Part shown: piece by piece, positions 1 to 9,965 of the stretch
How the letters are laid out: the number at the start of each line of letters is the position of its first letter
Position numbering within the stretch: the first letter of the stretch is position 1
DNA from: Steinernema hermaphroditum
Taxonomy: Eukaryota > Nematoda > Chromadorea > Rhabditida > Steinernematidae
NCBI GenBank assembly: GCA_030435675.1
Contig: CM059624.1
Location: 1,078,769-1,142,768, forward strand
Length of the DNA stretch: 64,000 bases
Direction: 5' to 3'
Position numbers and translations under genes: made by a program
The notes under the pieces: generated by a model
The model's input: only the letters and a program-made list of their open reading frames with translations
The model's database searches: none
Told to the model about the DNA's origin: nothing

Positions 1-25
1 CGGTGCTTTTGTCATTTATCCTTAC

Positions 26-162
26 GTGGAACACTTCGAACGATCTCTCTGAACAATGCCATAAAAAAAGACGTTCTACATGTGTGCCGCACTAGCAACA
101 GCTGAGAGACCCACGACGACAAGAAAGCAGAAGAGCCAGCGAGAGAGAACGATACGACTCAT
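26..162 (-). CDS. 5' end of a secreted-protein gene, partial at left edge
   Basis: The ATG at 162 (minus strand) opens a classic signal peptide: a short basic start, then a hydrophobic run (WLFCFLVVVGLSAVASA) with a likely cleavage site after the Ala-rich end. The first exon is 80-162 with a GT donor at 79. A 23-base second exon fits at 26-48, followed by a GTAAGG donor, and the phases agree across the junction. The rest lies outside the window, so the mature protein is unknown. The first intron would be only 31 bp, which is short, so the exon model is uncertain. Confidence 0.4.
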
Positions 163-385
163 ATACGACCGCTCAATGGAAATCGACTTGCAGCGACTGA
201 CCGAAAGACGGAGGAAAGCATCACAGTGACGCGAGACAAACTTGTAAAGTCTGCAGAATCTACAAAGTGCACAAGACATTAAGAGTTGACAATTCTCAAA
301 ATACGCATCCAGATACAACAGCACCACACGATTTTCAACATTTGTAACACCAAATCACTGGTTTATACTTTATCAAGAAGCACGT

Positions 386-1248
386 TTAGATACAAATCGT
401 ACGAAATTGATTTTTACAGCGAATAGCAATCCACGTGGAAATACCGAAAGCGACACACAGAATACCGTTGACGATTGCAACGGACAGGATGATATCATAC
501 ATCACATCTAGAAGGAATAGACAAATTTACTATCGGACAGTGCATATATAAGTGACTTACTTGGATTAATATTCAACGGGTTCTCATCGAATTTGGACAT
601 GCCCGCTGCCTTGTTTCCTTTAGCCAAAAGCACACCGAGCAATGCCCCAATAATAAGACGATCCATGCTTGAGACTCCCTGAAATGACGAGTTTCTGGAG
701 CAAAATAGAATATTTTCACTTACACATCCAATGGCCAACATTCGAATGAGCGAGTAACTACGAGCGTAGAATCCAACGACGAAGCAAATCGCACATATGA
801 TTAAGAAGCTGTTAGCTGGTATGCTCATGAAGACAAGAAAACTGTCTGACCAGAGAAACAAGACTTCTCCGAAGCTGAGAATGGCCAATATCAGGCTTAT
901 AACAGCGACGATCATCGTTAAGGTCTGAAACAACAATTTCGATACAATAGATGAAAAACCACTTACACTGGTCGGCACACCTAACGTTGTTTCATAGGTG
1001 GCTGCGCTGGTGGTTCTTTGCGCGTCTGAAATTAAAAGGAAATGTGATATAGCAGATGTGAAGAATTACCCATGTCATTCTGTTGGGATTCCCGAACGAT
1101 AGGTCCTTCAGTAGAAGAAGAGTCTGCATCACCTGAAATAAAAGAGATGAGAGATTCTTCGAGATACGTGAAACTTACCCATGGCTACAGTGGTCACTTC
1201 ATTCTTCGTGGATTCCTGCACTGCGTTCATATGAGAAGCGACGGACAT
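386..1248 (-). CDS. Small polytopic membrane protein, unrecognised
   Basis: Six exons (1179-1248, 1070-1132, 967-1025, 724-924, 561-678, 386-507) join in frame to a 210-residue protein starting MSVASHMNAVQ and ending at a TAA. The first 64 residues are polar and Ser/Thr/Glu-rich. They are followed by two strong hydrophobic helices (about residues 66-90 and 95-120), a weaker one starting MDRLIIGALLGVLLA (about 133-148), and a last one near the C-terminus (about 172-200). It is therefore probably a four-helix membrane protein with a soluble N-terminus. All introns are 40-55 bp with GTAAGT/GTAATT donors and TTTCAG-type acceptors. I do not recognise the family. It is divergently arranged with the small gene starting at 1284 or 1381, leaving only a few dozen bases between the two. 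Confidence 0.75.
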
Positions 1249-1283
1249 GGTTTCGAGCCGGAGACGAACGGGAACAGGGTTCA

Positions 1284-1639
1284 ATGGGAGATGAAGTGAG
1301 GCGTAGTGACTGGATTTTTTTTTGTCCAGGAAAGATCATATCAGGAATTGCCTGAAACGCGTCCCTTGATCCCTTCAAGAATGCCGGAAGAAAACGAAGA
1401 GAAAAGCGTTTTGCAACAGGAAAGCGCAGAATTTTTACAAAACCTGCAGAAAAATGCGAAGCGTATGTCGGTCCTGCAGGGATTTCTCTGTTAGTGCAAT
1501 AGGAATGCCGTTTTCTAGAGAAATGGACAAGCATCTACAATTTTGGGCCTCCGCTATATCGGAATCAGCGATGGAATACATAGACATCCATCACCTCTCA
1601 CTGAAGCTCCAAAGCGCAAGTGTACGTTTTAAAACATGA
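1284..1639 (+). CDS. Very small gene, unrecognised (about 72-93 aa)
   Basis: Two readings are possible. If TTTTTTTTTGTCCAG ending at 1329 is a trans-splice acceptor, translation starts at ATG 1381 and exons 1381-1462 and 1503-1639 give 72 residues. If that acceptor is cis-spliced to a mini-exon at 1284-1295, the protein has 93 residues and the frame is still kept. The 40-bp intron (1463-1502, GTATGT..ATAG) joins in phase. The product is charged, with Glu/Gln-rich N-terminal stretches (MPEENEEKSVLQQESAEFLQ) and a helical C-terminal half, so a coiled-coil subunit of a small complex is plausible. I do not recognise it. The Bel/Pao element lies only 85 bp beyond its stop and so sits in its likely 3' UTR or just past it. 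Confidence 0.5.
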
Positions 1640-1724
1640 AGGCAGTGCTCAGCCAAGATGTTCGTTATCCTCTTTATCAGCATAAAGCACTTGAAAATCA
1701 CAACAAGCACAGATCTATCGATGA

Positions 1725-1852
1725 TGTAACAATTAATCATTATTGTTGTTAGCTTTGTAAGAATCTCTCCCACTTCTGTATTGTGTCTAATACGCCCCCT
1801 TTTCAATGACATAAAACCCCGATGTATTTTGAATAAATCATTGGCAGCAACA
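1725..1852 (+). repeat. 5' LTR of the Bel/Pao element
   Basis: 128 bp, TG...CA termini, identical to 11466-11593 by eye over the whole length. It contains an AATAAA polyadenylation signal at 1832-1837, about 15 bp before the LTR end. It is very short for an LTR of this group. Confidence 0.95.
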
Positions 1853-1853
1853 T

Positions 1854-1865
1854 TGGTGCATCGGC
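1854..1865 (+). other. Primer binding site, probably tRNA-Gly
   Basis: TGGTGCATCGGC starts one base after the LTR. TGG pairs with the CCA tail of a tRNA. The following GTGCATCGGC would pair with a tRNA ending ...GCCGATGCA, the pattern of nematode tRNA-Gly as I recall it. The match stops after 12 bases. The tRNA identity is inference; the position and TGG start are seen. Confidence 0.6.
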
Positions 1866-2030
1866 AAAGTCGAAAACATCGCCGCTCTGCGCATTCTTCC
1901 ACCGATCGCCGGCCGACGTCGACCCCTGAAGAGGCAAAGTTGCCCCCACCGTCCCCGCCGGAGATCCCCCAAAGGCCGTGCCTCTCCCACGCCGGCCCCG
2001 ACTCGCCGCCAATCACCTGAACCACCGACC

Positions 2031-5000
2031 ATGTCGACGCATCTCCGCTCGCGGTTCACCAGGCACCTGAACAGACTGAAGCAAACCCTCGCCGAAGTCA
2101 ACACGGAGTACGATAAACTCCGGGAAGCCCAGGAAGATCGAGAAGCCTCCGCCGAACTCCGTAAGTCTCTCCAACGACACGCCCAAGGCATTCGGTCAAC
2201 CCTGGCCGAATTCGATCACCTCGAACGCGAATGGAGAACGATGATCGCCGTGATGAGCCCCGAAGCCCGAAACACCGAAGATCAAGTCATGGCAACCTAC
2301 ATGACAGCAGATGAAGGCCCGGACTTCACCATCGAGCACTCCAAAAAGGTACTTTCGCAGTTGGAAACCTTGTCACCTACAGTGCCCTCGACCCGTGCCT
2401 CGCCATCCCCGTCTAGCGTCTACTCCACCGCCGCGCAGCAAATCCGACTTCCGAAGTACGATCTGAAGAAGTTCAACGGATTGCCCCGAGACTGGCCCCG
2501 CTTCTCCCAATCCTTCGAAGCCGCCGTCAACGCCCGCGAAGACCTGACCGACGCCACGAAGCTCAACTACCTCCTGCACTCCCTGGAAGGACCAGCAGCT
2601 GAAGTCGTCGCCGGATTCCAACTGGTTGGAGAAAACTACAAGACCTGCTGGATGAAGCTGCAAACACGTTTCGGAAACCCACAGCTCATCACCCGAGACA
2701 TCTACGCCACACTCGACGCCCTGTCATGCAATGGAGAATCCGTCTCAGAAACCAGAAGATTCGTCGACCGTATGGAAACGGTACTTCTGCAGATGGAAAA
2801 CATGGCACTTGACATCAATGCGATGCCTGTCCGTCTCAGCATCGAGAAGAAGCTCCCTAAATGGCTCCAGAACCACATCTTCGCCCGCCAGATCAATGAA
2901 GAAGATTGGACCATGACGAAGCTCAGAAGCGCACTTCAGCAGATCCTCGCCATCGCTGAAATCACCCAAGAAGACACGGAAACCCAGGCCGTTACCACGA
3001 TGTCCATCCAGAAGGCAGACAACTCTCGTCGCCAGAAGAACTCCACCAAGAACCAGAAGGCAACGAAGACCACTCCAGACGCTGAAGAAGCCCATTCATG
3101 CATCTTCCATCAGGATGGCCCGAAGTCCCACAAGACAGAAAACTGCCGCTCCTACCTCTCACCCGAGAAGCGCATGGAACGTCTGAAGGAACTGAAGAAC
3201 GTCTGCTTCAAATGCTTGAAGATAGGACACATGTCGAAGAAGTGCAGAACAAAGGTCACATGCACGAACTGCAATCGTCGAAACCATCTCTCCATCGTCT
3301 GTCTGAAGAAATCAAAGACCACGGCCGCTCCCATCGTCTCCACACCCGAAGCCGAAGCTGAAGTGATCACGACTGCTACCATAATCACCAGTGCTGCCGC
3401 ATCCCACGAAGATTCGTCAAGAGAACTCCTCCTGATGACCAAAGAAGCTCCGACCCAGAACCTGTCGACTGGAGCTAAGGTGAACGCACTGGTCTTCTTC
3501 GACACAGGATCGCAGATCTCATTTATCACAAAGAAGCTCGCCGAAGCCCTCAAGCTCACTGGTGGAATCTCCGGAAAGATGGCCGTCAACGTCTTCAATG
3601 GATCAACTTCAATCGACTACACTCGCTACACCATCGGCATCATCCAGACCGATGGCCGTGTCCGGAAGATCAAGGTCCATTGCGTTGACAAGCTGCTGAA
3701 GCCCATCAAGACCGTTCGTCTAGAAGCCAGAAACTCAGAAGCCCCGTCAGCCATCACCGTCGAATGCCGCACTCCTTCTATCCTGATTGGAATGGACTAC
3801 TTCTTCTCCTTCGTCGAAAAACGCTGTAATGGAAACTTCAACGGACTCCAAGTCATCACCACGACCGTTGGAGACGTCCTTGCCGGTTACCTACCCACTC
3901 CTTCCTCCAGTCCAACCGTCGGCGCCATCACCCTCGCTGCTCCCGAAGAGAGCTCGGAAATCCAGATCAACAAATGGTTCGACATGGAAACGATCGGGAT
4001 ACGAGAAGATCCCAACGAGAAGGAAGACGAAGCCGCATGGAATCTGTTCCGGAAGACAGTCACCTACAAAGAAGGCCGCTACCACGTCAGCCTCCCCCTG
4101 AAGGATCGAGACATCAACGTACCCTCGAACGAAGGCCTTGCGATTAGCCACCTCATCGCCCTGAAGAATACGACTAAGAAGAAGCCGATCATACAAGAGA
4201 AGATCATCGAAACCGTTGCCGAATGGGACAAAGAAGGAATCGCCGAGAAGATCCCAGATGAAGAACGAGATAACCCTACTGGTATCACGATGTATCTCCC
4301 TTACCACATCGTTGAGAAGAAGACGTCAACGACAACGAAGTATCGCCTCGTCCACAACGCTTCCGCCGCCACCAAAGGATCGTTGTCGCTGAACAAGCTG
4401 CTGTACCCCGGAGAAAACATGCTTCCATCACTCCTGAAGCTGCTCATTCGCTTCCGCGAATATGAAATCGTCGCCACCGCTGACGTCGAAAAGTGCTTCC
4501 TTCAAATCGGAATCAACAAGCCCGACCGTGATCTTCTCCGCTTCATCGTCCCGAAAGACTGGAACAAGCCGTTCACCCAAGAGAACCTCCAGTACTACCG
4601 CTTCTGTCGCATGAATTTCGGGACCGTATCCAGCCCTTTTCTGCTCGCAGCCGTCCTCAAGACCCACCTCGAGAAGACCAACACTCCTCTCGACAAAGAG
4701 CTACTGCAGAATACCTACGTGGATGACACCATCTTCGGAGCCGGATCGATTGAAGAAACCCAAGAGAAGATGAAGCTAGCCTGCGAACGATTCGCTGAAA
4801 TCGGAATGAACCTATGCCAGCACAAGTCCTCCGACAAGTCTCTCAACCAGCTCTGGAAGGCACCCGATTCGACTTCGTTCCTGGGAATCTCATGGTCACT
4901 CGAAAAGGACGAAATCAGCTTCTCTCTCCCCATCATGGATGGATGCTCAACCAAACGTCAACTTCTGCGGAAGATCAGCACCCTGTTCGACCCCATGGGC

Positions 5001-8000
5001 CTCCTGACGCCCGTCGTCCTCCCGTTCCGCCTCTTCATCCAGGAACTATGGCGAACCGACAAGCAATGGGACGACACACTCGACGAACGCCAATCAGCTG
5101 TTCTGGCGAAACTAATCGATACAACGAACGTCGTTATCGATTTGCCCCGCATCGCCATCGAACCGAAGACCACCCACGACGTTCACGTCTTCGTCGATGC
5201 ATCGAAAAACGCGTATGCCGCATGTGTGTACCTGAAAGCACCCGATCGCCGCCACCAGCCGAAGCTTCTCGTCGCAAAATGTCGCCTTGCTCCCTTAAAA
5301 GGCCTCACCATCCCTCGAATGGAACTTCTCGCCGCCCTGATCGGAACCCGACTCGCATCCTTCGTCCGCGAAAGCTCCGTTGCACCCATCTCCGAGCGCG
5401 TCTACATCTGGTCCGACAGCGCCATCGTCCTCAGCTGGTGCAAGAACAAGGACGTCAGCCTTCCCGCATTCGTCCAGAGAAGAGTCGAAGAGATCCGTCA
5501 GCACAACTTCACCCTCCGGTACGTCAACACGAAGAACAACCCGGCCGATATTGCGACAAGAGGATGTACCGCCGAACAGCTCAAGAACTCGAAGCTCTGG
5601 TGGCACGGACCGCCGTTCCTCGAACTTCCGGAAGACGCATGGCCCGACGACCTCCCTGAGAAGACCACCCTTCAAGAAGAGACTCCGAAAGTCCTCCCCG
5701 AAGTCGTAGCCGCCCCAGTGACGACACCCGTTCCGCAGCAGCCCATGCTCGACACCACGAGATTCAGTACACTGTCCAAACTGATCTCCACCATGCTGAT
5801 GATCCTTCTCTTCATCTACAACGTCTCGAAAACCCTCATGAAGAAGCCGCTACAACCATCAAGAAGAACAGCTTTCCGACACCTGGTCATCGAAGCGCAA
5901 CGCAACAAGCCGCCATCGAAAGCCGAATTCTCACGACTGCAGCTCTACGAAGACGAACAGAAGATCATCCGCGTTGGAAGCCGTATGGGAAAAAGCTCAA
6001 TGTCCGAAGACGCTAGAAATCCGATCTACCTTCCCAAGGACCACTGGCTCACACACCTCATCATCTGTGATGTCCATGAACGAACGATGCACAGCAACAT
6101 TGATCACGTCGCCACCCAGCTCCGACAATTCTTCTACATCCCCCAGATCCGTCGTCAAGTGAAGAAAACCCTGAAGAAATGCCAGCACTGCCGAAATCAG
6201 AAGATCCAACCCTTCCGCGTACCGAAGCTTCCACAACTCCCGTCCAGCCGTGTCAACCGTCATCAACCGTTCGAAGCCTCAGCCGTCGACTACGCAGGCC
6301 CATTCAACGTGAGGGCCAACTCCGGAATCGTCAAACTCTGGATGGCAGTCTTCACATGCCTGACGATTCGAGCCGTCCACATCGAAGTAGCAGATAACCT
6401 CTCGACAGAAGAATTCCTCCGTTGCTTCCGCCGATTCGTAGCAAGAAAAGGATTCCCGAAGACTATGCTGAGCGACAATGTCACTAACTTCCGTGGAGCA
6501 GAGAAGATCATCACCGACTACATGGAGAAGCAGAACATCACCTGGAAATTCATCCCCGCCCTCTCCCCCTGGTGCGGAGGAGTGTACGAACGGATGATCA
6601 AGACCATCAAGGAAGCTCTGCGACGCTCAATCGGAAAGAAGTTAATCGAGAAGCACGATTTTATCACCTTGGTCACGGAAGCTGAAGCAGTGGTGAACTC
6701 ACGACCACTCACTTACTGCTCTCAAGAAGGCCGCATCCTCCGTCCGATCGACCTCCTGATCCCGAATGGAAACGTTACAATTCCGGCATGCCCATCCCTC
6801 GACGACAAGGAAGAAGAAGACCATGACTGGAACTCCAAACCAGACTTGGCCCTGAACTGGAAAATCACGGAACAACGCTGCAACCGCTTCTGGCAAATCT
6901 GGAAAGAAGAATACCTCCCAATTCTGGCCGACCGATCGAAGAAGGGACTGAAACAGCCGAAAGGAGCCCTCCAAAGGCAACCTCGCCTTAACGAAGTTGT
7001 CATCGTCGAAGATCCGAATCAGCCGCGCAACAAATGGAAATGGGCCCGAATCTGCACCCTTCTCCCCAGTGAAGATCATCACGTCCGATCAGTTGAAGTC
7101 CAAACCGCTGATGGAAAGAAGTACAGAAGATCGATCGCCACGCTCTACCCCCTTGAAGCCGAAGACGACCGAGCAGATGAAGTTTCCGAATGCCCACCAG
7201 CAGCGAAAGAACAGGAAGAGCAGGGAAGCGATCAATCATCAGTAACATCACCCGATGACCACAACACCGACCGAACGGACGAACTCTCCAAAACCGTCCA
7301 GAAGAAGCCGAAGTCAAAGACTGACCCTCCGAAGCACAACTACAACCTTCGATCCCGAAACAAGATCAGCTTCTTCGTGCTCACGATCGTCGCCATCATC
7401 TCCTGCCTCCCATCAGCTCACACAACCCACATCGGCAAATGTGGTATCAACTCGACCCCGATCTACCACGAAGCATGCGTATCAGAAGGCTATGTCGTCC
7501 TCCAATCAGAAAGCAAGAATCGTACCTGCTGGATGAAGCTCGACTGCGGAGATCAACACATCCGGCCGTTGGACGACCCCGATACTAGCAAATCACCATG
7601 TGGCCCGCCCTGCAAATGCCCCGACTGGGCAAACGACTGCACTTTGGACTCAAGGATCAAAGAAGAGACGACCGATGAAGCCGCCCACAAGGCAATCAGC
7701 GCCATGCAGGACCCGATTCACTTGGAGCCGACGGGAACTTTCACAAAGCCCGTCAACAAATCCGTCTTCCTGATCGAACTACCCGACTCCAGCCAGACGT
7801 ACATCAGAAGACTCGACATCGTTCACAGGCAGATCGTCAAGAACCACTCCATAAGCTGCTTTGGAGAAGGCCCCACCACTGGAAACGCCGCCTACTGCCA
7901 ACGCTTCAAGTGCCAAGCCAACGCCACCCGCTTCTGCGCAGCACCTCATCTCGAAGTCCAGTTCATTCGGACTCCCTCCAAGGACGTCCCCATCCGCGCA

Positions 8001-9965
8001 TGGTCCTCTTCTATCACCACCGTCTACGAAGAGCCCACCGAGCCAGAAGAAGAGACCCCTGTCTGCAACGTTTCACTCAGTTGCACGGACCACGGACTTC
8101 AAGTGACGACAAGCAGTCCACTCCAATGCAAGTCGCAGTTCTACGAAATCTGTCTCGTCAAGAGAGACCGACCGGTCACCTGCCTCACCTTCAAGAAGAT
8201 CTCTGACGCGTTTCTGACCCCACCGGAAGGAAAACGCCTCAGCCGACATGAAGCTCGTCTACGTGCCTGGAACCACGGAAACCTGCTCTGGGAAGCCCGA
8301 GAAACTTGCGAAGGCCAATCCTTATGCAAGATCGGAACATGCATCTTCTGTCTCGACGTATGGATGAACCCAGCCTGCTTCTGGGAAAGAGTGGTAGCCA
8401 GCACCGCCGGCCTCATCACTATCACCGTCGTCAGCATCTGCCTGAAGATCGCCATCTCAAAGAAAATCATCCACTTCATCAAGAAGATTCAGAGATGCAG
8501 AAGAAGGCTTCCACGAAAGAAGGCGAAGAATGAAGAAGTCAGCACACTCTGGAAGAGACTGCCAAGCAGAGAAGAAATCCCACTGATGTCCATGGCACTA
8601 GTCTGCCTCATCACTTCCGTCCATGGGTGTACCTCCTCCGCCAACTTCCAAGCCGATCAGACCGATTGCACTACCTACCGCAACGGCCACGTGGAATGCA
8701 CCTACGAGAAGACAACTGTCCTCACCGTCCGAAGCGACACAGAAGCATGCGCCCTCCTTCAAGACAACAAGTTCCGACCTCAAGGATCACTGAAGATCAC
8801 CGCCCAGCCCGTCCTCACATGTCATCCAGTAGAAGTCTTCTACACAAGAGCCGTGACCTTCAACACGGTCTCCAGCAAGAGGTGCCCCGGAATGGGAAGC
8901 TGTACCGGACAAAACTGCGCCCTGCTCCCGCCGTCGGCAAACCTCACAGAATTCGAGCCATACAACCAGCTGATCGGAGTCACACAATGCGAAGAAAGTT
9001 GCGGCTGCCTCAACTGCGGATGCTTCATGTGCACCGACGCCTGCCTCTTCTTCCGAACGTACGCCGTTCCATCTCCAGACTCCGAGCCACTGAAGATCAC
9101 AAGATGCTCCTGGAAGCCCTCTGCCATCGTTGACATCAAGCTCACCACGAACTCAAAAGAGCAGACCTTCTCCTTCCATCTCGCCCCGGGAGAATCGATC
9201 ACCAAGGACAACATCACCGTCGCCACGATCACTCAATCGGAGACATCAGCATCTTCTGCCCGATGGTTCGCCTCATCTTCAAGATCATCAGCTCTCCTGA
9301 ATGACTTCCAAGTCGTCGATGCGAAGACCTACCATTGCTCCGATCCAGAAGCCCAGCAATGCCACATCGATCCGCGTCTTCTCAACTGCCACCAAGCCGA
9401 TGGACTCGCCGTTTGTCAACCAGATGGAAACCGGATGCTCCAGCACGCTATCAAGGACTCCGCGCTTCCACAGATCATCGAAGCCAATCTGGCTGAGAGA
9501 TCAGAAGGACAGATCCTCCAGAAGCTCCAAGGCTCAGCAGTGACGCTGCAGGTCACAGTCCACCGACTCCAAGTCCTGTCCCGCCTTGACTACAGTACGT
9601 GCACCGCCGAGTTCATCAGCCTCACAGGATGCTACTCGTGCACACATGGAGCGACACTCATCTACAAGTGCTCGACAGATTTCGCATCTACCACAGCCCA
9701 AGTAAGGTGCGGAAAATACGACTTCACTATTCAGTGTTCGACCGACGAAGAACGGAAGACCGACATCCTACTCGATGATCCACAGGTCTCCGAACAGTGC
9801 ACCGTCCGCTGCCCGTCCCATGTTTCTTCCGCGCACTTGGCCGGAGAACTCTACTTCATCCAAGACGACGCAGCCCCTCAATGGAAGCTGAGCAAACCCG
9901 AATCACTGGACTCCCCTTCAGCCCTCACGGTCCTCCTTAGCTCGCTGATACAGTGCGTCCAGTAA
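2031..9965 (+). CDS. Bel/Pao gag-pol-env polyprotein, C-terminus truncated by a nested transposon
   Basis: One frame of 2,644 codons. Gag occupies roughly residues 1-430: a coiled N-terminus, a PKYDLKKFNG-type Pao gag core near 140, and two CCHC zinc knuckles at about 392-424. An aspartic protease has FDTGSQISF at about 490. Reverse transcriptase has its YVDD catalytic box at about 896. RNase H shows FVDAS (about 1054), RMELLAA and WSDSAIVLSW. Integrase has an HHCC finger (about 1348-1387) and D, D, E residues near 1420, 1482 and 1519. From about 1780 the frame becomes envelope-like: a hydrophobic leader, a Cys-rich ectodomain, a membrane span (about 2121-2143) with a basic tail, a second internal leader (about 2184-2200) and a second, very Cys-rich ectodomain. 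This two-subunit order matches the Gn/Gc-like env reported for nematode Bel/Pao elements. The last four codons and stop come from the nested element. The start at 2031 is the first ATG that opens the long frame. Confidence 0.93.
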   Translation: MSTHLRSRFTRHLNRLKQTLAEVNTEYDKLREAQEDREASAELRKSLQRHAQGIRSTLAEFDHLEREWRTMIAVMSPEARNTEDQVMATYMTADEGPDFTIEHSKKVLSQLETLSPTVPSTRASPSPSSVYSTAAQQIRLPKYDLKKFNGLPRDWPRFSQSFEAAVNAREDLTDATKLNYLLHSLEGPAAEVVAGFQLVGENYKTCWMKLQTRFGNPQLITRDIYATLDALSCNGESVSETRRFVDRMETVLLQMENMALDINAMPVRLSIEKKLPKWLQNHIFARQINEEDWTMTKLRSALQQILAIAEITQEDTETQAVTTMSIQKADNSRRQKNSTKNQKATKTTPDAEEAHSCIFHQDGPKSHKTENCRSYLSPEKRMERLKELKNVCFKCLKIGHMSKKCRTKVTCTNCNRRNHLSIVCLKKSKTTAAPIVSTPEAEAEVITTATIITSAAASHEDSSRELLLMTKEAPTQNLSTGAKVNALVFFDTGSQISFITKKLAEALKLTGGISGKMAVNVFNGSTSIDYTRYTIGIIQTDGRVRKIKVHCVDKLLKPIKTVRLEARNSEAPSAITVECRTPSILIGMDYFFSFVEKRCNGNFNGLQVITTTVGDVLAGYLPTPSSSPTVGAITLAAPEESSEIQINKWFDMETIGIREDPNEKEDEAAWNLFRKTVTYKEGRYHVSLPLKDRDINVPSNEGLAISHLIALKNTTKKKPIIQEKIIETVAEWDKEGIAEKIPDEERDNPTGITMYLPYHIVEKKTSTTTKYRLVHNASAATKGSLSLNKLLYPGENMLPSLLKLLIRFREYEIVATADVEKCFLQIGINKPDRDLLRFIVPKDWNKPFTQENLQYYRFCRMNFGTVSSPFLLAAVLKTHLEKTNTPLDKELLQNTYVDDTIFGAGSIEETQEKMKLACERFAEIGMNLCQHKSSDKSLNQLWKAPDSTSFLGISWSLEKDEISFSLPIMDGCSTKRQLLRKISTLFDPMGLLTPVVLPFRLFIQELWRTDKQWDDTLDERQSAVLAKLIDTTNVVIDLPRIAIEPKTTHDVHVFVDASKNAYAACVYLKAPDRRHQPKLLVAKCRLAPLKGLTIPRMELLAALIGTRLASFVRESSVAPISERVYIWSDSAIVLSWCKNKDVSLPAFVQRRVEEIRQHNFTLRYVNTKNNPADIATRGCTAEQLKNSKLWWHGPPFLELPEDAWPDDLPEKTTLQEETPKVLPEVVAAPVTTPVPQQPMLDTTRFSTLSKLISTMLMILLFIYNVSKTLMKKPLQPSRRTAFRHLVIEAQRNKPPSKAEFSRLQLYEDEQKIIRVGSRMGKSSMSEDARNPIYLPKDHWLTHLIICDVHERTMHSNIDHVATQLRQFFYIPQIRRQVKKTLKKCQHCRNQKIQPFRVPKLPQLPSSRVNRHQPFEASAVDYAGPFNVRANSGIVKLWMAVFTCLTIRAVHIEVADNLSTEEFLRCFRRFVARKGFPKTMLSDNVTNFRGAEKIITDYMEKQNITWKFIPALSPWCGGVYERMIKTIKEALRRSIGKKLIEKHDFITLVTEAEAVVNSRPLTYCSQEGRILRPIDLLIPNGNVTIPACPSLDDKEEEDHDWNSKPDLALNWKITEQRCNRFWQIWKEEYLPILADRSKKGLKQPKGALQRQPRLNEVVIVEDPNQPRNKWKWARICTLLPSEDHHVRSVEVQTADGKKYRRSIATLYPLEAEDDRADEVSECPPAAKEQEEQGSDQSSVTSPDDHNTDRTDELSKTVQKKPKSKTDPPKHNYNLRSRNKISFFVLTIVAIISCLPSAHTTHIGKCGINSTPIYHEACVSEGYVVLQSESKNRTCWMKLDCGDQHIRPLDDPDTSKSPCGPPCKCPDWANDCTLDSRIKEETTDEAAHKAISAMQDPIHLEPTGTFTKPVNKSVFLIELPDSSQTYIRRLDIVHRQIVKNHSISCFGEGPTTGNAAYCQRFKCQANATRFCAAPHLEVQFIRTPSKDVPIRAWSSSITTVYEEPTEPEEETPVCNVSLSCTDHGLQVTTSSPLQCKSQFYEICLVKRDRPVTCLTFKKISDAFLTPPEGKRLSRHEARLRAWNHGNLLWEARETCEGQSLCKIGTCIFCLDVWMNPACFWERVVASTAGLITITVVSICLKIAISKKIIHFIKKIQRCRRRLPRKKAKNEEVSTLWKRLPSREEIPLMSMALVCLITSVHGCTSSANFQADQTDCTTYRNGHVECTYEKTTVLTVRSDTEACALLQDNKFRPQGSLKITAQPVLTCHPVEVFYTRAVTFNTVSSKRCPGMGSCTGQNCALLPPSANLTEFEPYNQLIGVTQCEESCGCLNCGCFMCTDACLFFRTYAVPSPDSEPLKITRCSWKPSAIVDIKLTTNSKEQTFSFHLAPGESITKDNITVATITQSETSASSARWFASSSRSSALLNDFQVVDAKTYHCSDPEAQQCHIDPRLLNCHQADGLAVCQPDGNRMLQHAIKDSALPQIIEANLAERSEGQILQKLQGSAVTLQVTVHRLQVLSRLDYSTCTAEFISLTGCYSCTHGATLIYKCSTDFASTTAQVRCGKYDFTIQCSTDEERKTDILLDDPQVSEQCTVRCPSHVSSAHLAGELYFIQDDAAPQWKLSKPESLDSPSALTVLLSSLIQCVQ

